Source: Hyphomicrobiales bacterium
GTDB taxonomy: Bacteria > Pseudomonadota > Alphaproteobacteria > Rhizobiales > JACESI01
Direction: 5' to 3'
DNA length: 64,000 bases
Assembly (NCBI GenBank): GCA_039973685.1
Contig: JBDWKL010000012.1
Span: 83,180 to 147,179 of the forward strand
Position numbers and translations under genes: made by a program. Of this stretch, positions 56,215 to 64,000 are shown in pieces. Position 1 is the first letter of the stretch, and each line of letters begins with the position of its first letter. Under the pieces are notes generated by a model that saw only the letters and a program-made list of their open reading frames with translations, searched no databases and was not told where the DNA came from.

Positions 56215-56272
56215 AAGAATTAGCGTTTATGGTGTTAAGTAAAGGCTCGGAACTTAAAGGCAAAAGCGCTCC

Positions 56273-56704
56273 ATGATCCTCGTCTTCATCGCCGTCAACT
56301 TCTTCATTCTCTCAATTGTTGGTTTCTTCTACCTTTATTGGGGCTTTGGCGGCATGTGGCCTGGGCGAGATGAGCCAAGTCTTGCGAAAGCCGTGGTTGG
56401 TCGCAATGGCATTACTGAGATGCCGTCAAAAGCGCTGACATTGTTTATTTCTGCTTGTTTGTTTCTTGCATCCATCTGGCCGCTTATTTGGATTGGCCTC
56501 ATTGAAACGCCGCTGCCTTACGCCATTCGAGAAATTGGAATGATAGGCTTGATTGTCGTGTTCGTTGCGCGCGGAATTGCGGGCTACATGCCAAATTTCA
56601 GACGCAAATACAGCGAACTGCCTTTTGCCAATTACGACCGACAATATTATTCACCGCTTTGCTTCATGGTCGGCATGTTTTCTGCAGCTATTTTCTTCCT
56701 CTAA
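56273..56704 (+). CDS. DUF3995-type membrane protein
   Basis: 143 residues and four helices. The early segment YLYWGFGGMWPGRDEPSLAKAVVG matches DUF3995 proteins, where a W-x-F/L-GG-W pattern precedes the second helix. Function unknown. It follows the DoxX-like gene by 58 bp and may form a small membrane-protein set with it. Confidence 0.65.
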   Translation: MILVFIAVNFFILSIVGFFYLYWGFGGMWPGRDEPSLAKAVVGRNGITEMPSKALTLFISACLFLASIWPLIWIGLIETPLPYAIREIGMIGLIVVFVARGIAGYMPNFRRKYSELPFANYDRQYYSPLCFMVGMFSAAIFFL

Positions 56705-56855
56705 AAAACCGCGAAAGAATATATTATCAATTGATGCTTTACCTCAGATTAGAAAAGTTCTAAACTGAAATTAATTGAAGCGCACATGCTAATGCTTATA
56801 TATTCAAAGAAGCCAACGCATCACTGTGATCCGCACACTGAAAAGGAACTGAAAT

Positions 56856-57437
56856 ATGTTCATTCAAACAGAAGAAACACCAAATCCAGCGACCTTAAAA
56901 TTCTTGCCAGGCATTGTTGTTTTGCCTTCAGGAACGGTAGATTTGCGCAAAGGGGATGACCTGTCAAAAGCGCCGCTTGCGATGCATTTGTTTGAAGTTG
57001 ATGGCGTTGAAGCTGTCTTTTTTGGTTATGATTTCATCACCATCACAAAAAACCCGAGTATGCCGTGGCCACACCTAAAACCTGCGGTTCTTGGTGCGAT
57101 CATGGAACATTTCATGGCGGGTCAGCCTGTTGTGCTTGAAAATGCTCAGATAGGCGGCGATGATGAAGAAGAGTTTTTTGAAGAAGCTGATACTGAAATC
57201 GTCAACACGATCAAAGAACTTCTCGAAACACGTGTGCGCCCTGCTGTTGCTCAAGATGGCGGCGATATCACGTTTCATGGCTACAAAGATGGCACCGTTT
57301 ACTTGAACATGCGCGGCGCTTGTGCAGGGTGTCCATCCTCTTCGGCGACCCTCAAACACGGCATCCAGAACTTGCTAAAACACTTCATTCCGCAAGTGCA
57401 ATCAGTAGAGCCATACGGGCAACAACCTACTTATTAG
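56856..57437 (+). CDS. NifU-family iron-sulfur scaffold/carrier (Nfu type)
   Basis: 193 residues: Nfu N-terminal domain (1-90, MFIQTEETPNPATLKFLPG) and C-terminal NifU domain with the cluster-binding C156-x2-C159 (GACAGCPSS). Delivers [4Fe-4S] clusters to target enzymes. Likely clients in this window include soeB and miaB products (inference). In Rhizobiales it usually follows usp; here it starts the plus-strand block leading to tsaB. Confidence 0.93.
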   Translation: MFIQTEETPNPATLKFLPGIVVLPSGTVDLRKGDDLSKAPLAMHLFEVDGVEAVFFGYDFITITKNPSMPWPHLKPAVLGAIMEHFMAGQPVVLENAQIGGDDEEEFFEEADTEIVNTIKELLETRVRPAVAQDGGDITFHGYKDGTVYLNMRGACAGCPSSSATLKHGIQNLLKHFIPQVQSVEPYGQQPTY

Positions 57438-57517
57438 AGCCTAATTTAGCGACGTTTGTAACAAACAGTTAGACCTTAAGGGCTTCCATGCGCTGAAAAA
57501 CGCGCTAAGAAATAACC

Positions 57518-58189
57518 ATGGTTCAGCTTTCAATAGACACATCCAACGTTAATTGTGCCGTGCACCTCATGGAGCACGATGGACTATCTTGTGAAATTTG
57601 CGATGAGATAGGACGCGGCCACGCCGAACGGTTGATTGGCATGATTGACCACGTCTTGAATGAACGTGACCTTTCTCCAAATGACATCACAAAAATCGCC
57701 GTTACAATTGGGCCTGGCTCCTTTACTGGCGTTCGAGTGGGGCTGGCGGCAGCCCGTGGATATGCGGCGGCCCTTAATATCCCAGTGGTCGGTATCTCAT
57801 CGCTAAAGACGCTTTCAAAAAAGAATAACCTTGGTGGCTCCACCCTCGTGATACTCGATGCAAAGCGCGACCAGTATTATACTGAATTGTTTGACGATCA
57901 CGGCACATCCATTGAAGGGCCAGCGCTCTATACCAAGGGTGATGAATTGCCTGAAGCATGGCGTCACCAAGCAAGCTTGGCACTCGTCGGCACGGGCGCA
58001 GAAGCCATAGCGCCTCACTTGCCCAATGCATCTATTATCAGCACTGATGCCGCACCTGCTATCGCCGATGTTGCCCAATTAGGTCAATCATTGGAGCCAG
58101 ATGCTACCCCGCCAAAACCGCTTTATTTGCGGGCGGCAGATGCCAAACCGCAAAACCCAGACAAGATTATCGCGCGGGTGTCCTCATGA
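57518..58189 (+). CDS. tsaB: tRNA t6A modification protein TsaB
   Basis: 223 residues, ASKHA fold: LSIDTSNVNCAVHL at the start and VTIGPGSFTGVRVGLAAARG near 65. Partner of TsaD and TsaE in making t6A37 on tRNAs reading ANN codons. Overlaps rimI by 4 bp (ATGA). Confidence 0.93.
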   Translation: MVQLSIDTSNVNCAVHLMEHDGLSCEICDEIGRGHAERLIGMIDHVLNERDLSPNDITKIAVTIGPGSFTGVRVGLAAARGYAAALNIPVVGISSLKTLSKKNNLGGSTLVILDAKRDQYYTELFDDHGTSIEGPALYTKGDELPEAWRHQASLALVGTGAEAIAPHLPNASIISTDAAPAIADVAQLGQSLEPDATPPKPLYLRAADAKPQNPDKIIARVSS

Positions 58190-58710
58190 TTTGGTCGTTT
58201 GGCACAGGTGATATTGTTGTGGAAGGGTCGCGCACGAGCCACGCATCTGAATTAGCCAATATTCACAAAGATTGTTTTCCGCGTGGGTGGACGGCCTCTG
58301 AATTTATTCATCTGCTTGAAAGTGATACTGTGCGTGGCCTACAGGCCCGCAAACCAGCCACCATGTTCTTACCACCCAGCCAAGACCCGCGTGGCTTCGT
58401 TCTCACCAGAATTGCGGGGGATGAAGCTGAGATACTGACGATTGGCGTTGCCAAAAGTGCGCGCCGTTATGGTTTGGGTAAAGCTCTTATGCGGGCTGTG
58501 ATGAGTGATCTTTATGCAGACCGCATTCCAACCCTATTTTTGGAAGTTGATGAGACGAATACAGCCGCAATCCATCTTTATAAAGGGCTTGGGTTTAACC
58601 AAGTTGGCGAACGAAAAGCTTATTATTCAGCCCAAGATGAGGGACAAAACGGGGGAAATGACCAAGGGTCCCGAACACGAGCGCTTGTCATGCGGTGCGA
58701 TCTTAGCTAA
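58186..58710 (+). CDS. rimI: Ribosomal protein alanine N-acetyltransferase RimI
   Basis: 174 residues, GNAT fold. Acetyl-CoA loop region VAKSARRYGLGKALMRAV near residue 85 and VDETNTAAIHLYKGLGF near 120. Acetylates the N-terminus of ribosomal protein S18 in E. coli. Longer at the C-terminus than the E. coli protein. Coupled to tsaB, as in most proteobacteria. Confidence 0.9.
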   Translation: MIWSFGTGDIVVEGSRTSHASELANIHKDCFPRGWTASEFIHLLESDTVRGLQARKPATMFLPPSQDPRGFVLTRIAGDEAEILTIGVAKSARRYGLGKALMRAVMSDLYADRIPTLFLEVDETNTAAIHLYKGLGFNQVGERKAYYSAQDEGQNGGNDQGSRTRALVMRCDLS

Positions 58711-58770
58711 TCCGTAGCCCAAGAAGATTTAAGTACTTAGTTCATCGTTTCAATTACGGTCAAATGTGAC

Positions 58771-59208
58771 ATGACAGCGGATAAAAACTTATCACTGGAA
58801 GATCAATGCGTTGCTAAAGGCATGCGCATGACCGAGCAACGCCGTATTATTGCGCGTGTGCTGGAAAGCGCTCATGACCACCCTGACGTAGAAGAGCTTT
58901 ACCGCCGTTCTGTGAAGGTTGATGATAATATCTCAATTTCTACCGTATATCGCACGGTCAAGTTATTCGAAGATGCGGGCATTATTGAACGCCATGATTT
59001 TCGTGATGGACGCTCGCGCTATGAAACCGTGCCAGAAGAACACCATGACCATTTGATTGACCTTCGATCCGGCAAAGTGATCGAGTTCAACAATGAAGAG
59101 ATAGAAAAGCTGCAAGAAGTCATTGCGCGGGAATTGGGCTTTAAACTGGTCGACCACCGACTGGAGCTTTACGGTGTTCCGCTTGATAAGTCGGACACTG
59201 AAGAGTAA
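58771..59208 (+). CDS. fur: Fur-family regulator (Fur/Mur)
   Basis: 145 residues. Winged helix (about 15-85, TVYRTVKLFEDAGIIERH), then the metal-binding EEHHDHLIDL. It lacks the CxxC structural-zinc cysteines of E. coli Fur, as is usual in rhizobial Fur/Mur, which often responds to manganese. A 10-bp palindrome (58730-58739) lies 31 bp upstream, possibly for autoregulation (weak). Located between rimI and plsC as in other Rhizobiales. Confidence 0.9.
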   Translation: MTADKNLSLEDQCVAKGMRMTEQRRIIARVLESAHDHPDVEELYRRSVKVDDNISISTVYRTVKLFEDAGIIERHDFRDGRSRYETVPEEHHDHLIDLRSGKVIEFNNEEIEKLQEVIARELGFKLVDHRLELYGVPLDKSDTEE

Positions 59209-59238
59209 GCGGGCCAAGCGTTTTCGAGGAGCTAAACA

Positions 59239-60027
59239 ATGATTGCCTCGTGTCGCGCATGGTTCACCGTATTCTGTCTCATTATCATGACTTTGCCGCT
59301 GATCCCGCTTCAATGGATCTTCAATAAAACCAACAACCCTCTGCGTCGTAAGCTTCCCCTATTATGGCACCATATGGCCGCTTTTCTTGTGGGTTTAAAG
59401 GTACATGTAAGAGGTGAAATGAGCGTTGAACGCCCGCTTTTGCTCACCGCAAACCACGTATCATGGCTTGATATTGTCGCTCTCAGCGTTGCAGGCCCCG
59501 TCTCTTTCATTGCAAAGCAAGAAGTTTCAAAATGGCCCGCTTTCGGGATGCTTGCAAAACTTCAACGCACCGTCTTCGTCAACCGTGAAAAGCGCAGTGC
59601 AACCGGTGAAAAAACCAGCGAGATCGCAAGCCGACTGCATGAAGGCGACGCGATGGTGCTTTTTCCTGAAGGAACATCAACCTCCGGCGTCCATGTGAAA
59701 CCGTTCCGCTCTGCCCTTTTGGGTGCTGTTCAAAAAGCGGCAGGGGATGGGGAGACAATAAATGTGCAGCCCGTGGCGATTGCCTACACACATATAAGCG
59801 GCATGCCAGCCCTTACCGATGAGCGCGATTTCACTGGGTTTTATGGTGATATGGACCTTGTTTCCAGCCTTTGGCCAATCTTGAAAGAAGGGGCAATTGA
59901 TGTGACCGTTTATTACGGTGAACCAATTATCGCGGACGGAACAATCGACCGAAAACGACTGTCCTTTGCCCTTGAAGAACGTGTGAGAACATTAAAATCA
60001 GCCGCTTTTGCTGCTGATTCGCGCTGA
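59239..60027 (+). CDS. plsC: 1-acyl-sn-glycerol-3-phosphate acyltransferase
   Basis: 262 residues. An N-terminal membrane helix (about 8-28), then the acyltransferase motif with H and D in NHVSWLDIVAL (about 73), FVNREKRSA and the substrate-binding FPEGTSTSG. Makes phosphatidic acid at the inner membrane. Lies 30 bp after fur with GAGG upstream. Confidence 0.92.
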   Translation: MIASCRAWFTVFCLIIMTLPLIPLQWIFNKTNNPLRRKLPLLWHHMAAFLVGLKVHVRGEMSVERPLLLTANHVSWLDIVALSVAGPVSFIAKQEVSKWPAFGMLAKLQRTVFVNREKRSATGEKTSEIASRLHEGDAMVLFPEGTSTSGVHVKPFRSALLGAVQKAAGDGETINVQPVAIAYTHISGMPALTDERDFTGFYGDMDLVSSLWPILKEGAIDVTVYYGEPIIADGTIDRKRLSFALEERVRTLKSAAFAADSR

Positions 60028-60192
60028 TACATGAAATTGATCAAAGAAAATGTGCCAAGTTTCTTGCCTATTGAGCGAAAAAAGTGAATCAGTGTCGGCT
60101 GATGACTAATGCGGGTTTTTGAGCTTAAATGAGCCAGCAACCGACATAAAAGCGATCATTCGCAGACACAAAGCAAAAAGCACGAGAAGCAA

Positions 60193-61590
60193 TTGAGCGA
60201 TAGCGAAAAACAAGAAACCAAAAAGGTCTTCATCAAGACCTATGGCTGTCAAATGAATGTCTATGACACCACGCGCATGGCAGATAGCCTTGGCGGCGAA
60301 GGGTATTCTCAGACAGATCAGATTGAAGACGCTGATCTTGTGCTCCTAAACACGTGTCATATTCGCGAAAAAGCGGCTGAAAAAGTGTATTCAGACCTTG
60401 GCCGCATCCGCCAGACGAAAGCACGTCGCGCAAAACTGGGCAAAGACACAATGGTCGGTGTTGCTGGTTGTGTGGCGCAGGCAGAAGGCGCTGAAATTCA
60501 ACGCCGTGCACCTATCGTTGATTTGGTCGTTGGTCCGCAGAGCTATCATAAATTACCGGGCCTTGTTTCAAAGGCTGCCAATCCGCTTGAAGCAGAAAAC
60601 TTGGTCGAAACTGAGTTTCCAAGCGAAGATAAATTTGACCACCTACCTGCGCCTACACGCCGCCAAATCACCTCGCGGGGTGCCGCTGCGTTTCTCACTG
60701 TGCAAGAGGGCTGTGATAAGTTTTGCGCGTTTTGCGTGGTGCCTTACACACGCGGTGCTGAAGTCTCTCGATCGCTCATTCAAATTGTTGAAGAAGCACG
60801 CACCTTGGCTGAAAACGGCGTTCGTGAAATCACGCTCCTCGGTCAAAACGTCAATGCATGGCATGGCGAAGATGCAAGCGGCAAGAGCATTGGCCTTGGC
60901 GAACTGCTGTTTGATCTTGCAAAGATCGATGGCCTCGACCGCCTTCGCTACACCACAAGCCATCCAAACGATATGGATGACACGCTGATTGCAGCGCACC
61001 GCGATCTTGAGAGCTTGATGCCTTATCTGCATTTGCCGGTCCAAAGTGGGTCGGACAATATTTTGAAAGCCATGAACCGCCGCCACACGCGTGATGATTA
61101 TTTCCGCGTGATTGACCGTATTCGTGACGCCCGCAGCGATATTGCCTTATCAGGTGACTTTATTGTTGGCTTCCCCGGGGAAACAGACCAAGACTTTGAA
61201 GACACGATGGATTTGGTTCGGCGCGTCACCTATACGTCCGCTTATTCATTCAAATATTCACCCCGCCCCGGCACACCTGCATCCGACATTGAAACTCAAG
61301 TTGATGAAGCAGTGAAAAGCGAGCGCCTTCAAGCGCTGCAAACACTTCTAACTGAGCAACAGCGAGCCTTTAATCGCTCATGCGAAGGCCGCACCATGTC
61401 TCTACTCCTAGAGCGCAAAGGTCGGTTTGATGGCCAATTGGTTGGCCGCTCCCCTTGGCTGCAAGCTGTTCAAGTTGAAGCGCCTGAAAGCATGATCGGG
61501 CAAATTGCGACTGTTCATATTTCCAAGATTGGTACAAACTCATTGTTTGCGACCCTACTTGATGAGCACAAAGCGTTGGAGGCTGTTTGA
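60193..61590 (+). CDS. miaB: tRNA-2-methylthio-N6-dimethylallyladenosine synthase
   Basis: 465 residues, TTG start. Methylthiotransferase cluster cysteines C19 (YGCQMN), C55 (NTCHIR) and C93 (AGCVAQ); radical-SAM cluster C174-x3-C178-x2-C181 (GCDKFCAFC); C-terminal TRAM domain. Adds the methylthio group at A37 of tRNAs reading UNN. Overlaps phoH by 4 bp. Confidence 0.96.
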   Translation: MSDSEKQETKKVFIKTYGCQMNVYDTTRMADSLGGEGYSQTDQIEDADLVLLNTCHIREKAAEKVYSDLGRIRQTKARRAKLGKDTMVGVAGCVAQAEGAEIQRRAPIVDLVVGPQSYHKLPGLVSKAANPLEAENLVETEFPSEDKFDHLPAPTRRQITSRGAAAFLTVQEGCDKFCAFCVVPYTRGAEVSRSLIQIVEEARTLAENGVREITLLGQNVNAWHGEDASGKSIGLGELLFDLAKIDGLDRLRYTTSHPNDMDDTLIAAHRDLESLMPYLHLPVQSGSDNILKAMNRRHTRDDYFRVIDRIRDARSDIALSGDFIVGFPGETDQDFEDTMDLVRRVTYTSAYSFKYSPRPGTPASDIETQVDEAVKSERLQALQTLLTEQQRAFNRSCEGRTMSLLLERKGRFDGQLVGRSPWLQAVQVEAPESMIGQIATVHISKIGTNSLFATLLDEHKALEAV

Positions 61591-62603
61591 CAACCGAGCT
61601 TGAAGAGACAGAACGGATCATTGCATTTGACGACAACCGTCTCGCAATGGACCTATTTGGCCAATATGACCAGAACCTTGCCATTATAGAACAACGCATC
61701 GGCGTGGAAGCGATTACGCGCGGCAACCAAGTAGTATTGCGTGGAACAGAAGACGCCTGCGATCACGCCCATCGCACGCTTGAAGTGCTCTACGAACAGC
61801 TCGTAGATGGCCGCACGATTGATCCAGGTGAGATTGAAGGCACCTTGCGCATGATCGATGCGGAAAAAAGTCAGCTCACCCTGCCGACATTAGAAAAAAA
61901 GTCGAAAATCAAGTTCGCGCAAATCTCAACGCGCAAGAAAACCATTATTGCCCGCACCAAAACGCAGGATGAATATATTCGCGCCATGAACAAGAAAGAA
62001 CTTGTTTTCGGTGCTGGCCCTGCAGGTACGGGTAAAACCTATCTTGCTTGTGCCTATTCAGCCAGTCTGCTGGAACGTGGCGAAGTTGACCGCATTATTT
62101 TGACCCGCCCCGCTGTTGAAGCAGGCGAACGTCTTGGCTTTTTGCCCGGCGACATGAAAGAAAAGGTCGATCCTTACCTTCGTCCACTTTATGACGCGTT
62201 ACACGACATGATGCCGCCAGAACGGGTGGAACGTGCCCTTGCGACAGGCATGATTGAAATCGCCCCGCTCGCCTTTATGCGTGGCCGCACACTCACCAAT
62301 GCGGCGGTTATTTTGGATGAAGCGCAAAATACGACCTCCATGCAGATGAAAATGTTTTTGACCCGCCTCGGTGAAGGCTCAAAAATGTTCATCACAGGTG
62401 ATCCAAGCCAAATTGACCTACCGCGCGGTGTGTCATCTGGCCTTGTTGAATCTCTGCGCGTTCTAAAAGGCGTTAAAGGCATCAAGCAGATCCACTTTGG
62501 TGCTGAAGATGTTGTCCGCCACGAGTTGGTTGGCCGCATCGTCCACGCTTATGACGACGACGCCAAACACAAAGCGCGCATGGAAAAACGGGATGACGAC
62601 TGA
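61587..62603 (+). CDS. phoH: PhoH-family ATPase
   Basis: 338 residues, TTG start inside the miaB stop. A KH-like N-terminal part, then Walker A GPAGTGKT (144-151) and Walker [14 protein letters not shown]-linked ATPase. Belongs to the miaB-phoH-ybeY series concerned with tRNA and ribosomal RNA quality. Confidence 0.94.
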   Translation: MTTELEETERIIAFDDNRLAMDLFGQYDQNLAIIEQRIGVEAITRGNQVVLRGTEDACDHAHRTLEVLYEQLVDGRTIDPGEIEGTLRMIDAEKSQLTLPTLEKKSKIKFAQISTRKKTIIARTKTQDEYIRAMNKKELVFGAGPAGTGKTYLACAYSASLLERGEVDRIILTRPAVEAGERLGFLPGDMKEKVDPYLRPLYDALHDMMPPERVERALATGMIEIAPLAFMRGRTLTNAAVILDEAQNTTSMQMKMFLTRLGEGSKMFITGDPSQIDLPRGVSSGLVESLRVLKGVKGIKQIHFGAEDVVRHELVGRIVHAYDDDAKHKARMEKRDDD

Positions 62604-63120
62604 GGCTCCCATGCACAAAATAAGCGTAGAGCTGGACGCTCGTATTGATGCGGGAGAGTGGGCTAAACTCTCTGAACTTGAAGCCATGGCGTTAGAGGTT
62701 TTTCAAGCCGTTCTGACTGAGAAGCAATTCTTCATGGCAAAAACTGTATTGAATGGCTCAGAAATCAGTCTGCTTTTTACTGATGACACCAACATCAAGG
62801 CCATTAATAACGACCACCGCGACCAAAATAAGCCGACCAATGTGCTCTCTTTCCCTCAGCACCAACCTGATGCAGGCAGGTTTGGGCCATATCTTGGGGA
62901 TTTGGTATTTGCATCTGAAACAATTATTCGCGAAGCTGCCCTTGAGAAAAAGCCTTTAGTACACCATCTACAACACTTAATGGTTCATGGTTTTCTGCAT
63001 TTGGTTGGCTATGACCATGAATCTGATATAGAAGCAGAAGAAATGGAAGCACTCGAAGTAAAAATCTTGGAGCAACTTCAAATACCAAACCCTTATGATC
63101 TGCCGGATGATGGGCAATAA
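62593..63120 (+). CDS. ybeY: Endoribonuclease YbeY
   Basis: 175 residues from ATG 62593, overlapping phoH by 11 bases; ATG 62611 with GAGG upstream is an equal candidate, while an in-frame start at 62497 lies deep in phoH. Three-histidine zinc motif HGFLHLVGYDH near the C-terminus. Matures 16S rRNA 3' ends and takes part in ribosome quality control. Start site uncertain, identity clear. Confidence 0.93.
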   Translation: MTTEAPMHKISVELDARIDAGEWAKLSELEAMALEVFQAVLTEKQFFMAKTVLNGSEISLLFTDDTNIKAINNDHRDQNKPTNVLSFPQHQPDAGRFGPYLGDLVFASETIIREAALEKKPLVHHLQHLMVHGFLHLVGYDHESDIEAEEMEALEVKILEQLQIPNPYDLPDDGQ

Positions 63121-63126
63121 TAAAAA

Positions 63127-64000
63127 ATGACCGACGAAGCGTCTTCAAAGAAGACATCCCCAATGAACAAACAAGACCCCGTTCTTGACGACGAACCTGA
63201 GTCGGTCAACGCATCTGAACCAGATGCGCCACCCAAGACATCCGTGTTGCAGCGGCTTAAAAACATGCTGCCATTCAGAAAAAATGTGAGCTTGCGCCAA
63301 GACCTTGAAGTGGTGTTGGGGCAAGGCGATGCTGATTTGACGTTCTCGCCTGAAGAACGCGCGATGCTCTCTAATATTCTGGCCCTTCGTGAAGTGCGCG
63401 CCGATGACATTATGGTGCCCAGAGCCGATATTGATGCGGTGGATTTTAGCATTACGCTGGGCCAAATGATCTTCTTGTTTGAAGACGGTCGTCATTCCCG
63501 TATGCCAGTTTATCGCGAGACGCTCGATGATCCAATTGGGATGGTGCACGTGAAAGACGTGATGGCCTTCATCATGGCGCAGGCTGAGCAAAACCCACAA
63601 GATGATGGTAAGCCGCTACGCAATGACGTGGTCGATTATGATTTGAGCAATGTGGATTTAACCCAACCTCTCAATGAAGTTGAAATATTACGGCCCATTC
63701 TCTTCGTCCCGCCTTCTATGCCAGCTTCAGATATTTTTGCGAAAATGCGAACAACCCGCACGCAAATGGCACTTGTGATTGATGAATATGGCGGCACAGA
63801 CGGCCTTGTCTCAATGGAAGATGTGGTTGAGGCAATTGTCGGTGATATCGAAGATGAGCATGACGACGAGGAAGAGGCTCAAATCACTCAAGAAAATGAA
63901 ACCACTTGGTCCGCTGATGCCCGCGCGCCGCTGGAAGATGTGAGTGAGGCTTTGGGTATCTCTGTGGACGTAAAAGCAGAAGATGATGGGGTCGACACGC
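63127..64000 (+). CDS. CBS-domain hemolysin-like protein (TlyC/CorC), cut by window edge
   Basis: 291 residues visible from ATG 63127, six bases after ybeY; the frame is open at the last base. Polar N-terminus (about 1-40), then a CBS pair with VRADDIMVPRADIDAV, GRHSRMPVYRETLDDPIGMVH (split by a turn) and LVIDEYGGTDGLVSMEDVVE, then an acidic linker leading to the CorC_HlyC domain. No DUF21 membrane domain, so unlike the protein at 27891-29183 it is soluble. In Rhizobiales this gene is followed by lnt. Confidence 0.9.
   Translation, partial: MTDEASSKKTSPMNKQDPVLDDEPESVNASEPDAPPKTSVLQRLKNMLPFRKNVSLRQDLEVVLGQGDADLTFSPEERAMLSNILALREVRADDIMVPRADIDAVDFSITLGQMIFLFEDGRHSRMPVYRETLDDPIGMVHVKDVMAFIMAQAEQNPQDDGKPLRNDVVDYDLSNVDLTQPLNEVEILRPILFVPPSMPASDIFAKMRTTRTQMALVIDEYGGTDGLVSMEDVVEAIVGDIEDEHDDEEEAQITQENETTWSADARAPLEDVSEALGISVDVKAEDDGVDT

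Noticed and set aside
58730..58739. TAAGTACTTA palindrome as a Fur box
   Set aside because: Only ten bases long and unlike the known Fur, Mur or Irr consensus; mentioned with fur but not listed as a site.
1..64000. CRISPR array or cas genes
   Set aside because: No series of regularly spaced direct repeats and no Cas-like protein were seen.

Overview
The window looks like chromosome of an alphaproteobacterium, most likely a marine or host-associated member of the Hyphomicrobiales (Rhizobiales). The main evidence is gene order. One block runs nfu-like, tsaB, rimI, fur/mur, plsC, miaB, phoH, ybeY, CBS 'hemolysin'. A second runs aroK, aroB, CNNM/CorC with xerD and accA alongside, and a third runs glnD, murJ, trpS, usp. 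An IalB-like secreted protein and two-domain NifU fit the same placement. The genus cannot be fixed from the sequence alone. Both window edges cut genes: the C-terminal half of a PcaB-like lyase on the left and a CBS-domain protein on the right.

Layout. 1-5 kb: the end of pcaB converges on a soeCBA-type (DmsCBA family) molybdoenzyme operon with no Tat signal. 5-7 kb: an exported lipase-like hydrolase and an unrecognised 306-residue protein. 7-10.3 kb: fumC, gentisate 1,2-dioxygenase and fumarylpyruvate hydrolase, a ring-cleavage pathway ending in fumarate and pyruvate. 10.7-11 kb: tRNA-Ser(GGA), preceded by a 28-nt partial copy of itself. 11.2-16.4 kb: a TRAP transporter (dctP, then dctQM) with an SDR dehydrogenase, divergent from a GntR/FCD regulator and a CxxC redoxin. 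A perfect 14-bp palindrome in the divergent promoter region is the probable operator.

16.8-26.4 kb is an A+T-rich genomic island read on the minus strand. It carries an integration module (small HTH protein, AlpA-like protein, HTH/zinc-ribbon protein, complete tyrosine recombinase) followed by a compact mod-res-mrr operon: a type III restriction-modification system with an added Mrr-type nuclease. A gene-poor stretch follows. Last comes a second integrase-like gene whose catalytic residues are not recognisable, next to the 3' end of tRNA-Leu(CAA).

26.7-44 kb is conserved housekeeping: YqaA-like membrane protein, dsbB, CorC, aroB, aroK, a 47-residue membrane protein plus xerD, an EEP-fold hydrolase, accA, rlmN, an IalB-like protein, polA, a DUF3429 protein, pdeM with a ligase-associated DEXH helicase, and RNase T2. 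44-47.6 kb is accessory: a ferric-reductase-like cytochrome paired with a Tat-exported intradiol-dioxygenase-like protein, an NTF2-fold protein, a secreted unknown and a NaChBac/NavAb-type voltage-gated sodium channel.

47.6-53.6 kb holds usp, trpS, murJ and glnD on the minus strand. 53.8-56.7 kb holds selO, an LprI-like protein and two small membrane proteins. 56.8-64 kb is the nfu to ybeY/CBS block on the plus strand. The opposite orientation of the glnD block and the nfu block, with selO and others between, suggests an inversion relative to the usual order in the group.
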